From CBDBJR01 sp965206445 (lineage in GTDB: Bacteria; Pseudomonadota; Gammaproteobacteria; Arenicellales; Poriferihabitantaceae), in contig CBDBJR010000002.1 of NCBI GenBank assembly GCA_965206445.1, forward strand, positions 2,852,001 through 2,916,000: a stretch of DNA of 64,000 nt, given 5' to 3'. Position numbers and translations under genes: made by a program. Under the pieces are notes generated by a model. That model saw only the letters and a program-made list of their open reading frames with translations. It was not told the DNA's origin and did no database searches. Of this stretch, positions 44,803 to 53,845 are shown one piece after another (positions within the stretch are counted from its first letter, which is position 1; each line of letters starts with the position of its first letter).

Positions 44803-44967
44803 TCATCTCTTTTCTTCATCTCGATTCAAATCCAATATTCGGGTAAACCTGTCGCGGTACTCACGGTTTTCGCTCGCAAGGCGATCGATTTCCGTCTGAC
44901 GCTCACTCAACCGCCCCTCGTAACTTCTCATTGTCGTACGATGAAATACTATCACCAGAACCAACAA
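44803..44967 (-). CDS. Possible small membrane protein between atpG and atpD
   Basis: This frame of about 54 residues from a TTG at 44967 reads LLVLVIVFHRTTMRSYEGRL and continues as a charged helix (SERQTEIDRLASENREYRDR). The hydrophobic stretch extends upstream in frame (FSIIYSIIDGILLV) without a standard start, so the true start is uncertain. A transmembrane helix followed by a coiled-coil-like tail is a plausible small protein. Support is by composition only. Confidence 0.35.
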   Translation of the reverse strand: MLVLVIVFHRTTMRSYEGRLSERQTEIDRLASENREYRDRFTRILDLNRDEEKR

Positions 44968-45032
44968 TATGCCGTCTATTATCGAATAGATTATTGAAAA
45001 AGCCGGAAAACGCGTCCATCCAGGCCATCAGG

Positions 45033-45908
45033 CTACACTGCTGCCGCCCCGCTGACAATCTCCGACAACTCCTGCGTTATCGCCGCCTGCCGCGCCTTGT
45101 TGTAGACCAGTTGCAGCTCATCAATCAGTTTGCCGGCATTGTCGGTCGCCGCCTTCATCGACACCATGCGCGCGGCCTGTTCACAAGCCGCGTTTTCGAC
45201 CACCGAGTGGTAGACCAGAGACTCAATATAGCGGCGTATCAGCACGTCAACCACCTCTTGCGCCTGCGGCTCATAGATGTAGTCCCAATGGTGCGACATT
45301 TTATTGGTGTCGGGCACATCGGCGCTGATTTGCAGCGGGATTAGCTGAGAGATGCCCGGCTTTTGCACCATCGTGTTGGCGAATTCGTTATACACCACGT
45401 ACAGGCGGTCAATAGCGCCGGCCGTATAATCGTCGAGCATGACTTTGACCCCGCCGAGCAGCTCTTGCAGCTGTGGCGCATCGCCGAGGTCAATCACTTC
45501 GCTGACCACGTTGGCGTTGAAGCGCTTGAAAAACGCACTGGCTTTTTTGCCAATCACGGCGACGTTGATTTTTACCCCCCGCTCATGCCACGCGGACATC
45601 TCGCCCACCGCCCGGCGGAACAGGTTGCCGTTCAAGCCGCCGCACAGCCCTCGATCGCTGGATACCACAATATACCCGACGGCGCCAATCTGTTCGCGTT
45701 CGTACAGATAGGGGTGTTTGTATTCGGAATGCGCGTGGGCCAGATGGGACACCACCGCGCGTATCTTGTGCGCATACGGCCGCGCCGCCCGCATCCGCTC
45801 CTGCGCACGGCGCATTTTGCTGGCGGCGACCATTTCCATCGCCTTGGTGATTTTGCGCGTACTGCCGATGCTTTTGATCTGCGTACGGATTTCTTTTGCG
45901 CCTGGCAT
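45033..45908 (-). CDS. atpG: ATP synthase F1 gamma subunit
   Basis: From the ATG at 45908 (MPGAKEIRTQIKSIGSTRKI) the protein has about 291 residues, with the conserved VVSSDRGLCGGLN region and the C-terminal helix MKAATDNAGKLIDELQLVYN. Gamma is the rotor shaft. The longer frame to 45962 overlaps the lipoprotein gene upstream and lacks similarity. A YajG-like lipoprotein gene separates it from atpA. Confidence 0.96.
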   Translation of the reverse strand: MPGAKEIRTQIKSIGSTRKITKAMEMVAASKMRRAQERMRAARPYAHKIRAVVSHLAHAHSEYKHPYLYEREQIGAVGYIVVSSDRGLCGGLNGNLFRRAVGEMSAWHERGVKINVAVIGKKASAFFKRFNANVVSEVIDLGDAPQLQELLGGVKVMLDDYTAGAIDRLYVVYNEFANTMVQKPGISQLIPLQISADVPDTNKMSHHWDYIYEPQAQEVVDVLIRRYIESLVYHSVVENAACEQAARMVSMKAATDNAGKLIDELQLVYNKARQAAITQELSEIVSGAAAV

Positions 45909-45921
45909 CGTGGTGTTCCGG

Positions 45922-46494
45922 TTATCCGGTGAGGAACTGCTCCAATTCCGGGTCTTGTGCAATTTGCGTCAGGATATCACTCAACACGCGACTCATTCTT
46001 CGATCGATTTTGCCGCCGAAAGCCTCAAACACGCTGTCCTGCTGACTGTTGGAACGATAGACCTTGCGCAGTTTTCTGTGCTGTTTTTCGCTTTCCAGAA
46101 CAATCTCGACCGACACCGATTCTTCCCAGGTCAGCACATTGTGTTTTGTATCGTAACGGAAAGTCTTGACGCCGACGAGAATACGCGCGTCATGCGGCGC
46201 GCCGGCGGCAACCAGGTGATAGCCTTTGCGGACAAACAGGTCGCGCACGGCGGTTTCGACCACGCCCATCAAATCAGTCGTGGTAATTTCGGCAGTGGTA
46301 CTGCCGAGCCGGTGGCCAATTTCGGTAACCTCCCGCTGATCGACAAACGACAGCACCACGGTGGTCGCCTGTTCGATCGGACGCAATGCAGCCGGCGCAT
46401 TCGGGCTGAGATTCAGCTGGTGCGGCGTCAGCGAGCAGCCGCCCAAAAAGACGGCCAGCGCGACCCACAATGCAGTTTTTTTCACGCCACTCAT
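45922..46494 (-). CDS. YajG-like lipoprotein inserted between atpA and atpG
   Basis: The 190-residue protein has a lipoprotein signal ending in the lipobox VFLGGC (cysteine about residue 20), then a YajG-type domain (QLNLSPNAPAALRP, RPIEQATTVVLSFVDQRE, AARILVGVKTFRYDT-like region). YajG proteins are outer-membrane lipoproteins of unknown function. It lies inside the atp operon, 116 bases after atpA and 13 before the atpG start, a most unusual place. Confidence 0.8.
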   Translation of the reverse strand: MSGVKKTALWVALAVFLGGCSLTPHQLNLSPNAPAALRPIEQATTVVLSFVDQREVTEIGHRLGSTTAEITTTDLMGVVETAVRDLFVRKGYHLVAAGAPHDARILVGVKTFRYDTKHNVLTWEESVSVEIVLESEKQHRKLRKVYRSNSQQDSVFEAFGGKIDRRMSRVLSDILTQIAQDPELEQFLTG

Positions 46495-46610
46495 TTGATA
46501 TTGCTTCTGAATGTGATTATCGCTCTAGCAGGCCATAAAACGGCGCCCAATTTCGACCAGGACGACCGAGCCCAAAAAACCACGGACACAACAGGACAGT
46601 GGCCGCCAGG

Positions 46611-48158
46611 CTACCAGCTGCCATTTTTCTTGAAATCGTCCAGCGCCGCGGCCAGCCGGCTGATCACGTCATCGTTATAGGCGCATTGGTCATTGATCTC
46701 ATCGATCAGCGCCGTGTGGTGGGAAGCGACATAGTCCTGCATCGCCTGCTCAAAATCGACCACCCGGGCGACGTCGATATCGTCCAGGTAGCCTTCATTG
46801 ACCGCATACAGCGACAGCGCCATCTGCGCCACCGACATCGGCCGATACTGCGGCTGCTTCATCACTTCCATCACCCGCTCGCCGCGCTCCAACTGCCGGC
46901 GCGTGGCCTCGTCCAGGTCCGAGGCGAACTGCGAAAACGCCGCCAGCTCGCGGTATTGTGCCAGTGCGAGACGGATGCCGCCGCCGAGTTTTTTGATGAT
47001 CCCGGTTTGCGCCGCACCGCCGACCCGGGACACCGACAACCCGGCGTTGATTGCCGGACGAATGCCGGCGTTAAACAAATCGGTTTCCAGGAAAATCTGG
47101 CCGTCGGTAATGGAAATGACATTGGTCGGCACAAACGCGGAAACGTCGCCGGCCTGGGTTTCGATGATCGGCAGCGCGGTCAATGAGCCGGTCTTGCCCT
47201 GCACGTCACCATTGGTGAGCCGGGTCACTTCCTGCTCGTTGATGCGCGCGCCGCGCTCGAGCAGGCGCGAGTGCAGATAAAACACATCCCCCGGGTAGGC
47301 TTCCCGCCCCGGCGGGCGTTTGAGCAGCAGAGAAATCTGCCGGTAGGCCCACGCCTGCTTGGTCAGGTCGTCGTAAATAATCAGCGCATCTTCACCGCGG
47401 TCACGGAAATACTCGCCCATCGTGCAGCCGGCGTAGGGCGCGATAAACTGCTCGGCGGCCGAATCGGACGCGGCGGCAGCCACCACGATGGTATGCTCCA
47501 TCGCGCCGTGCTCGTCGAGCTTGCGCACGACCCCGGCGATGCTCGAGGCTTTTTGGCCGACCGCGACATAGATGCACTTTATGCCGGCGCCTTTTTGATT
47601 GATGATGGCGTCAATGGCGACAGCGGTTTTGCCGGTCTGCCGATCCCCGATGATCAACTCGCGCTGTCCGCGCCCGACCGGCACCATCGCATCGATCGAT
47701 TTCAGCCCAATCTGCACCGGTTGATCGACCGACTTGCGGGCAATCACGCCGGGGGCCACTTTTTCGACCGGCGACAACTCGCTGTGCTCAACCGCGCCCT
47801 TGCCGTCAATCGGTCGCCCGAGCGCATCGACCACCCGGCCAAGCAGCCCGACGCCCACCGGCACTTCCAATATTCGACCGGTGCATTTGACGGTGTCACC
47901 CTCCAACAGGTGCCGGTAATCGCCCAATATCACCGCGCCAACCGAATCCTGCTCCAGATTGAGCGCCAGCCCGTACGTATTGCCGGGGAATTCCAGCATC
48001 TCGCCCTGCATGGCTTCGCTCAGGCCGTGGATGCGGGCGATGCCGTCGGTCAGCACGACAATCGTGCCCTCGGTACGCGCCTCGGTACTGGCTTCAAAAT
48101 CCTTGATCCGGAGCTTGATCAGCTCGCTGATTTCGGAAGGGTTCAATTGAATTGACAT
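46611..48158 (-). CDS. atpA: ATP synthase F1 alpha subunit
   Basis: The 515-residue protein has the P-loop GDRQTGKTAVAID, the DELSEFOX-free but typical MSIQLNPSEISELIKLRI start and the VSRVGGAAQTGIIKKLGGG segment with the arginine finger in the region following SRVGG. Alpha is the non-catalytic nucleotide-binding subunit of the hexamer. Its length is standard. It lies 60 bases after atpH. Confidence 0.97.
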   Translation of the reverse strand: MSIQLNPSEISELIKLRIKDFEASTEARTEGTIVVLTDGIARIHGLSEAMQGEMLEFPGNTYGLALNLEQDSVGAVILGDYRHLLEGDTVKCTGRILEVPVGVGLLGRVVDALGRPIDGKGAVEHSELSPVEKVAPGVIARKSVDQPVQIGLKSIDAMVPVGRGQRELIIGDRQTGKTAVAIDAIINQKGAGIKCIYVAVGQKASSIAGVVRKLDEHGAMEHTIVVAAAASDSAAEQFIAPYAGCTMGEYFRDRGEDALIIYDDLTKQAWAYRQISLLLKRPPGREAYPGDVFYLHSRLLERGARINEQEVTRLTNGDVQGKTGSLTALPIIETQAGDVSAFVPTNVISITDGQIFLETDLFNAGIRPAINAGLSVSRVGGAAQTGIIKKLGGGIRLALAQYRELAAFSQFASDLDEATRRQLERGERVMEVMKQPQYRPMSVAQMALSLYAVNEGYLDDIDVARVVDFEQAMQDYVASHHTALIDEINDQCAYNDDVISRLAAALDDFKKNGSW

Positions 48159-48218
48159 GTGAAAATTTTCCTCAAAGAGATAGACGGGGAGCGCATCAAT
48201 CCGGCGGTCGGGGCGGGG

Positions 48219-48755
48219 TTAGCCGCCCATCGCCTCGGCGAGCTGCTCCAACTGCGCTTTTACGGAGCCGTCAACCACCCGGTCGCCGACCCGAATGACG
48301 GCCCCGCCAATCAGGCCCCGGTCAACGGCAAACGCCAGCTCGACCGTCCGCCCGAGTTTTTTTTGCAGCGCCGCGACAAACTGCTGCCGCTGCTGCGGGT
48401 CAACCTCACTGGCCGTGGTCATTTCCGCCGCCACCACCTGCTCGGCCTGAGCACGGCGCGCCTTATAGGCCTCGGCAATTGCCGGCAAGGCGTCAACCCG
48501 GCCATGGTACAGCAACAGTCTGACCAGATTATCGGCTGCCGCACTCAACCGCTCTGCACCCACCCGGCGGAACAGTTCGGCCATCTGCTCCGACGGCACC
48601 TTCGGGTCATGCAGCAACTGCCGGGTGGCCGCATCAGCCGCGATCGCCGCCAGCAAATCGAGCTGCTCGCTCCAGCCGGCCAGATCGCCCTGCTCCCGGG
48701 CCAATTCAAACACCGCTTGCGCATAGCGGCGGGCAATATTACCTTGCTCCGGCAT
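48219..48755 (-). CDS. atpH: ATP synthase F1 delta subunit
   Basis: The 178-residue protein has the N-terminal helical bundle (RRYAQAVFELAREQGDLAGW) and C-terminal RVGDRVVDGSVKAQLEQL of the OSCP/delta family. Delta joins F1 to the b-subunit stalk. It starts 12 bases after atpF. Confidence 0.95.
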   Translation of the reverse strand: MPEQGNIARRYAQAVFELAREQGDLAGWSEQLDLLAAIAADAATRQLLHDPKVPSEQMAELFRRVGAERLSAAADNLVRLLLYHGRVDALPAIAEAYKARRAQAEQVVAAEMTTASEVDPQQRQQFVAALQKKLGRTVELAFAVDRGLIGGAVIRVGDRVVDGSVKAQLEQLAEAMGG

Positions 48756-48767
48756 CGTTTGTGCGCG

Positions 48768-49238
48768 CTACAGCCGGGCGGCCAACTGATCCAAAACGTC
48801 GGCATGCGCTTTGGCGTCCACTTCGCGCTGTAAAATCTGCCGGGCACCGGCCACCGCCAGCTCGCTGATTTGTCCGCGCAGGACTTGTCTGGCTTTATTG
48901 GTTTCGGTGTCGATCTCGCCGCGGGCGCCCGCCAGAATCCGTTCGCCTTCGGTTTTGGCTTTTTGCCGCGCCTCTTCGACCAGCTCGGCGCCGCGTTTCT
49001 CGGCCTTGCCGATAATGTCGCTCGACCGGGTTTTCGCCTCAATCACCATCTTGTCGGCCTGCTTGCGCCCCTCCGATTCCGCCTGCCGCCCCTTTTCCGC
49101 CGCCGCCAGGCCATCGGCTATCGTCGTTCTGCGCGCGTTCAGCGCATCGATAATCGGCGCCCATACGAATTTTTTACTGAACCAGACAAAAACCACAAAG
49201 AACAGCATCTGATAGAGCAGTGTAACATTGATATTCAT
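48768..49238 (-). CDS. atpF: ATP synthase Fo b subunit
   Basis: The 156-residue protein has an N-terminal transmembrane helix (LLYQMLFFVVFVWFSKKF) followed by a long charged helix (KTRSSDIIGKAEKRGAELVE) that forms the peripheral stalk. Its length is as in E. coli. It lies 85 bases after atpE. Confidence 0.95.
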   Translation of the reverse strand: MNINVTLLYQMLFFVVFVWFSKKFVWAPIIDALNARRTTIADGLAAAEKGRQAESEGRKQADKMVIEAKTRSSDIIGKAEKRGAELVEEARQKAKTEGERILAGARGEIDTETNKARQVLRGQISELAVAGARQILQREVDAKAHADVLDQLAARL

Positions 49239-49323
49239 CTCGCTTTACCTAAATTGAATTGCCGGGTTGGCCCGGGAGCAGGCGATGCGCGGCCTTACGC
49301 CCAAAATGACAACGCCCGGCAAA

Positions 49324-49560
49324 TCACGCTGCGGCAACCACAAACAGGATATACATTGACACGCCCACCGCAATCATCGGTACCGCGTCAACCAGCCCCA
49401 TCACGATGAAGAACTGCGTGCGCAGCATGGGAATCAATTCGGGCTGACGGGCAGCGCCTTCAATAAACCGGCCGCCCAACATGCCGATACCAACCGCGGC
49501 GCCCAATGCGCCCAGGCCCATCATGAGTGCGCCTGCGATGTAGATAAGTGCTGCTTCCAT
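49324..49560 (-). CDS. atpE: ATP synthase Fo c subunit
   Basis: The 78-residue hairpin has two membrane helices joined by the polar loop ARQPEL. The ion-carrying residue is Asp58 in MGLVDAVPMIAVG; helix 1 lacks the glutamine typical of sodium-binding rings, so a proton-driven ring is expected. The first helix is glycine-rich (GLGALGAAVGIGMLGG). Confidence 0.96.
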   Translation of the reverse strand: MEAALIYIAGALMMGLGALGAAVGIGMLGGRFIEGAARQPELIPMLRTQFFIVMGLVDAVPMIAVGVSMYILFVVAAA

Positions 49561-49693
49561 CTGATATCTCCGAGAATTGAATGTAAATTTGGATTGAAAA
49601 AATGATGACGAGATAAATATAGTTTACTACAAGCCGGGGCATATCGCACCGGCGCCCAACTCCGAACTCATGGCCGCCCCGAACTCACGCGGG

Positions 49694-50557
49694 CTAATGC
49701 TGCGCATGCGCCATATCCATATAGACAACCGTTAACACCATAAAGATAAACGCCTGCAGCGTGATCACCAGAATGTGGAATATCGCCCAGACAAGCTGTA
49801 GCACGCCGCCCGAAATCGACAGGATGAGGCTGGAGCCGAACATCAGGGAAATCAGGATAAATATCATCTCCCCGGCGTACATATTGCCGAATAACCGCAG
49901 CGAATGCGACACCGGCCTGGCGATCAGGCCGACGCCTTCGAGAAAGAGATTGAACGGCAAAAACAGCAGCTTCAATACCGGTTTTTTCGACTCGAACGGA
50001 TGCATGCTCAACTCGGCGGCAAAACCGCCGATACCCTTGACCTTGATGCTGTAATAAATCATCAGCAAAAACACCCCGATCGACATGCCGAACGTCACAT
50101 TGGGGTCGGTCGACGGCACCACTTTCTGATACTCGATGCCGATAGCCGACACCAGCAGAGGCAGCAGATCAACCGGGATCAAATCCATGAGATTCATCAT
50201 AAAAACCCAGCAGAAGACCGTCAACGCCAGCGGCGCAATCAGATCATTTTTGGCCGAAAACGAACTGCGCACATTGTCATCAATGAATTCGACCACCAGC
50301 TCGACAAAACCCTGCGCCGTGCCCGGCACCCCGGCAGAAACGCGTTTGGCGATGCGCGAGAAAAACCACAGAAACAGCGCGCCCATGGCAAACGACCAGA
50401 ACAAGCTGTCCAGATGCACCGCCCAAAACCCCATAGCGGAAATTTCTTCCGCCGAATGGGCTATCCCCCATGAACCGTCGGCCTTCGGCCCGACGGCGAG
50501 GTTGGTCAGATGGTGCCGAATGTATTCACCCGAAGTAAGCGGTCCGGACAATGCCAT
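49694..50557 (-). CDS. atpB: ATP synthase Fo a subunit
   Basis: The 287-residue membrane protein contains the essential arginine in SHSLRLFGNMYAGEM, and the C-terminal helix region LVWAIFHILVITLQAFIFMV. It forms the proton half-channels beside the c ring. The N-terminus (MALSGPLTSGEYIRHHLTNL) resembles gammaproteobacterial homologues. It lies 134 bases before atpE. Confidence 0.96.
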   Translation of the reverse strand: MALSGPLTSGEYIRHHLTNLAVGPKADGSWGIAHSAEEISAMGFWAVHLDSLFWSFAMGALFLWFFSRIAKRVSAGVPGTAQGFVELVVEFIDDNVRSSFSAKNDLIAPLALTVFCWVFMMNLMDLIPVDLLPLLVSAIGIEYQKVVPSTDPNVTFGMSIGVFLLMIYYSIKVKGIGGFAAELSMHPFESKKPVLKLLFLPFNLFLEGVGLIARPVSHSLRLFGNMYAGEMIFILISLMFGSSLILSISGGVLQLVWAIFHILVITLQAFIFMVLTVVYMDMAHAQH

Positions 50558-50620
50558 AGCTGCAATTACGTGTGCAAAGAATAGAAAAAATCGATTATTT
50601 TATCGCCCCATCGGCGCCCA

Positions 50621-51133
50621 TCATCGCCGCCAACAATGGCCGCGCAAACCAACGATAACATAGGCGCTATGCGCCGTGACCCAGCCCAGAATCACATATA
50701 TCGGCTCCAGGCGGAACCAGACCAGGCCGCAGGCCATGCCGGCGGCGACCACAAACAGCCGTTGTATCATACCCGCATACAGCGGCAGCATTGCCAGTTC
50801 GGGGGACTGCATAACCGCCCTGCCGACCCGGCTGACCCCGCGTGCCGACAGCATACTGCCCAGCAGCGCCAGCCCGCCACCGTACACGGCTGACCCGGCT
50901 GTCAAGCCGAGCTCGCCAAAACCGCCGGCCCGTAGCGCCGCAAACCCATAGAGCAGCAAAAACCCGACCGCAATACTCACCGCCAGCCCCAGCGTCATCG
51001 CCAACTGCAATGCCAGCAGCGCCGTGACGCTCTGCCGCAACGTCTCCTCCCGATTCGAGTGGTGCGCCGCTCGGTCAGGCTGAGCAGCGGCCGGCTCTGC
51101 GGTCACGGCATAGCATTGGGGCACCCGTGCCAT
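50621..51133 (-). CDS. atpI: ATP synthase accessory protein AtpI
   Basis: The protein has about 170 residues with four hydrophobic helices (LALQLAMTLGLAVSIAVGFL, LFVVAAGMACGLVW). AtpI assists assembly of the c ring. The ATG at 51133 (MARVPQ) is preferred; a TTG four codons upstream is also open. It is the first gene of the atp operon. Confidence 0.85.
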   Translation of the reverse strand: MARVPQCYAVTAEPAAAQPDRAAHHSNREETLRQSVTALLALQLAMTLGLAVSIAVGFLLLYGFAALRAGGFGELGLTAGSAVYGGGLALLGSMLSARGVSRVGRAVMQSPELAMLPLYAGMIQRLFVVAAGMACGLVWFRLEPIYVILGWVTAHSAYVIVGLRGHCWRR

Positions 51134-51652
51134 CAATTTTCGCAATCTGTGATTGTAGGCGGTTGGCTATGCAGGATCAACCTCGAAAAAGCCGCCACCG
51201 GACAACCGATCGACCGCTTTATACCGATATGTCGGCGAAAAACAACTGTACGGCAACACTTCGACCCCATTCATTCGATTTTATTGGACTGCCGATTGGG
51301 CGGGCAATCAGGGCAGGCCCCGATTTTACCCGACTCGCAGCCAGGCTGCCCCGTCTGCGTTACGGCTCGCATTGTACGCAATCAGACCGCCGTATTCAAA
51401 CCGTGTGGTCGATAACCGGCAGGAAATGGACGCTGCGAGCGCTCAGGGCATGAACAGCAGCCGCCCGGGCTGGCTTTTGAGCCCGGCGTGTGCAATACTG
51501 TCGCCATTCACCCGCTGGCAGGCAACCTCGCTACTCTCGTTATTTTCCGCTTTACCGAACTGCTGTCGGGTTTTACCGTGACCGCCGAGTGGTTGCACTC
51601 GATGGGGTTCAGACTCCATCCGGCGTCGCAGCACAATCGCAAACCAGAATCT
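51134..51652. other. Divergent intergenic region: atp operon / GATase
   Basis: About 520 bases without a supported gene between the minus-strand atp operon and the plus-strand GATase gene. It must contain the atp promoter, but no strong -35/-10 pair was seen by eye. A plus-strand frame open from 51488 into the GATase gene is a 5' extension without family similarity. Confidence 0.4.
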
Positions 51653-52396
51653 ATGCACAATACTATTGTTCTGATAGAACATCACAATAATCCGCGTGAT
51701 GATGCCATCAACACGTATTTACCCGAACTGGGCTTCGAGACCAGACTCAAATGCCCTTTTCAGGGCGAGCGGCTGGGCGACCCGGATGCGGATCTGGCGG
51801 GGTGCGTGGTGTATGGCGGCGCACAGAATGTCACACAAATCGACGAATACCGATTTTTGCACGATGAAATCGCCTGGATTCAGGCCTGTATCGCCAAACG
51901 CATACCGCTGTTGGGCATCTGCCTGGGGGCACAACTGATCGCCGCCGCCCTCGGCGCCAGGGTCGGCCCGCATCCGCAGGGACGGTGTGAATTCGGCTGC
52001 TACCCGGTGCAGCCAACGCCGGCGGCCAGCGGCTGGATGGAGCAGCCGATGTATCTGACCCAGGCCCACTTTCAGGAATTCGACCTGCCCGACGGGGCGA
52101 CCCTGCTGGCCACCGGCGACCAGCATTTCCCCAATCAGGCCTTCAAATACGGCGAATTGGTGTACGCCGTGCAGTTTCACCCGGAGGTGACCCCGGCGGT
52201 TTTCACCCGCTGGCAAAACTCGGACTGGGCGATGTATGCCCACCCCGGCGCACAGGACCGACAACAGCAAACGCAACTCATGCAGCAACACGGCGAGCGG
52301 CAGACCGATTGGATGAAAAACTTTCTGCGGCAGTTTTTCGGTCAGGCCAAAATGGCCATCCAGCACCAGCTGGGCGGCCTGCATACCGTCAGGTAA
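51653..52396 (+). CDS. Class I glutamine amidotransferase-like protein
   Basis: From the ATG at 51653 the protein has about 247 residues. The nucleophile Cys lies in GICLGAQLIAAALG and the His-Pro-Glu of the triad in VQFHPEVTP; the glutaminase fold is complete. It stands alone, so the acceptor of its ammonia is unknown; it resembles GMP-synthase-like standalone GATases. The stop lies 7 bases before the end of the convergent msrA gene. Confidence 0.9.
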   Translation: MHNTIVLIEHHNNPRDDAINTYLPELGFETRLKCPFQGERLGDPDADLAGCVVYGGAQNVTQIDEYRFLHDEIAWIQACIAKRIPLLGICLGAQLIAAALGARVGPHPQGRCEFGCYPVQPTPAASGWMEQPMYLTQAHFQEFDLPDGATLLATGDQHFPNQAFKYGELVYAVQFHPEVTPAVFTRWQNSDWAMYAHPGAQDRQQQTQLMQQHGERQTDWMKNFLRQFFGQAKMAIQHQLGGLHTVR

Positions 52397-52403
52397 CATA
52401 CCG

Positions 52404-53036
52404 TCAGGTAAAATGCACGCCGGTGTTGCCAAGGCCGCAATATCCGCCCGGATTTTTTGCCAGATATTGCTGATGTTCCGGTTCCGCATAATAAAACGCG
52501 GCTGACGGGCCAATTTCCGTGGTAATGCCGCCATAGCCGGCGACGTGGAGGCTGGCCTGATACGCCTCCTTCGAGGCGTACGCCAACTCCGGCTGCTGCC
52601 GGTCGCAGGTCAGGATGATCGAACGATACTGCGACCCGCGATCATTGCCCTGGCGCATGCCCTGGGTCGGGTCGTGTGATTCCCAGAAAAGCCGCAGCAA
52701 CGCATTGTAGTCAACCTGTTCGGGGTCAAACGCCACCAACACGACTTCCGCATGCCCGGTCTGACCGCTGCACACGTCACGGTAGCCGGGATGCTCGGTA
52801 TGGCCGCCGGCATACCCAACCGCGGTGGCATACACGCCCGGCAACTGCCAGAATTTTCGCTCGGCACCCCAAAAACAGCCCAATCCGAATACCGCGGTCT
52901 GGATGCCCTCAGGGAACGGCCCGCGCAACGGCGTCCCCTTCAGGAAATGCCGCTCCGCCGGCGCCATCGGTGCGCCGTCGCGCTGTAACGCATCGGCAGC
53001 GTCATTCGGGGCAGTCGATTTACGCTTGAAAAACAT
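52404..53036 (-). CDS. msrA: Peptide-methionine (S)-S-oxide reductase MsrA
   Basis: From the ATG at 53036 the protein has about 210 residues. The catalytic Cys lies in FGLGCFWGAERKFW, with the family stretch YAGGHTEHPGYRDVCSGQTG and the region WESHDPTQGMRQGND. It repairs S-methionine sulfoxide. No signal peptide is evident, so it is cytoplasmic. The C-terminus (GYCGLGNTGVHF) includes a possible resolving Cys. Confidence 0.93.
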   Translation of the reverse strand: MFFKRKSTAPNDAADALQRDGAPMAPAERHFLKGTPLRGPFPEGIQTAVFGLGCFWGAERKFWQLPGVYATAVGYAGGHTEHPGYRDVCSGQTGHAEVVLVAFDPEQVDYNALLRLFWESHDPTQGMRQGNDRGSQYRSIILTCDRQQPELAYASKEAYQASLHVAGYGGITTEIGPSAAFYYAEPEHQQYLAKNPGGYCGLGNTGVHFT

Positions 53037-53089
53037 GGCATTTCTCCTGATAGTGACCAACCAAAGGCGACCGGCCAAAGGCGACCGGA

Positions 53090-53266
53090 TTACCCCCGGC
53101 TTGTACGGACCGCCGTCAACTGTCTGTCAGCGGTTCCCGCCGACACCACGCTACGCCGTAGCACACGCAACGCGACTCCCGGCTGCTTGCCGGGGCCGAT
53201 TCATCGGCCTGCACGCCAGGAGCGGGAGCCCCCGAACCGCCGCTTCAAGACGGCGGCGTCCGTCAC
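53090..53266 (+). ncRNA. Possible relic of an IS605/TnpB right end (omega-RNA-like)
   Basis: The plus strand ends with GGGAGCCCCC followed by a hairpin (CCGCCG at 53237-53242 with CGGCGG at 53251-53256) and GTCAC at 53262-53266. This layout resembles the 3' end of IS200/IS605-type omega RNAs and element right ends. Upstream there is a CTGTCAG-type segment and several hairpins (for example CCCGGCTGCTTGCCGGG). No tnpB or tnpA gene is present, so it would be a relic. The loop is imperfect (one missing T). Recognised by eye. Confidence 0.35.
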
Positions 53267-53276
53267 ATTATGACGA

Positions 53277-53780
53277 TTAAAAAGGCAGTCCGTGCCCGTA
53301 TCCGACCATACACATCAACATCGGAATCGAGAGCATCGTGTTGCTGCGGGAGGCGATAAATGCGACCTTTTTCGCCGTCGCTTTCTCCTCATCGGTAGCC
53401 TCAACCAGGCCCAGCAGCTTTCTCTGATTGGGCCATATCAGCACCCATACATTGAACAGCATGATGGTGCCAAGCCAGGCGCCCAGACCGATGATTTTCA
53501 CCGGCGTCGGGCCGCTGAAAGTGAACGCCCCGATAATGCCGGCGCCGGCATAGTGCAACGCAATCACACCGCTCACCCAGGTCCCGAGCGCACTCCAGCG
53601 AAACCAGAACAGCGCCCGCGGGGCGATATATTTGGAAATCGCAGCCGGCCCGGGGCCGTCGCTATCGGCGGCGGCATCGGCAACCGCCGGCACCTGCACG
53701 AAATTGAAATAATACAGCAAGCCGACCCAGATGACGCCGGCAAAAACATGCAGCCATACAATCAATGACCAGATATTCAT
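53277..53780 (-). CDS. Urate-oxidase N-terminal-type (PuuD-like) membrane protein
   Basis: The 167-residue protein has several membrane helices (SLIVWLHVFAGVIWVGLLYY, GLGAWLGTIMLFNVWVLIWP) and matches the N-terminal membrane domain of PuuD urate hydroxylase. The cytochrome-c domain of full-length PuuD is missing, so urate oxidation cannot be assumed. A good GGGAG ribosome-binding site precedes the ATG at 53780. A 25-residue membrane peptide gene lies just upstream. Confidence 0.8.
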   Translation of the reverse strand: MNIWSLIVWLHVFAGVIWVGLLYYFNFVQVPAVADAAADSDGPGPAAISKYIAPRALFWFRWSALGTWVSGVIALHYAGAGIIGAFTFSGPTPVKIIGLGAWLGTIMLFNVWVLIWPNQRKLLGLVEATDEEKATAKKVAFIASRSNTMLSIPMLMCMVGYGHGLPF

Positions 53781-53845
53781 GATTTGTCTCCCACAGTGAA
53801 TTTTTGGTTGAAAAATGTAGCCTGTTGTCGATTGCCAAAACCGAA

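Noticed and set aside
49324..49560. Sodium-driven ATP synthase c ring
   Set aside because: Helix 2 carries Asp in a proton-type context and helix 1 lacks the sodium-site glutamine.
53277..53780. Complete PuuD urate hydroxylase
   Set aside because: Only the membrane domain is present; the cytochrome-c domain is missing, so urate oxidation is not claimed.
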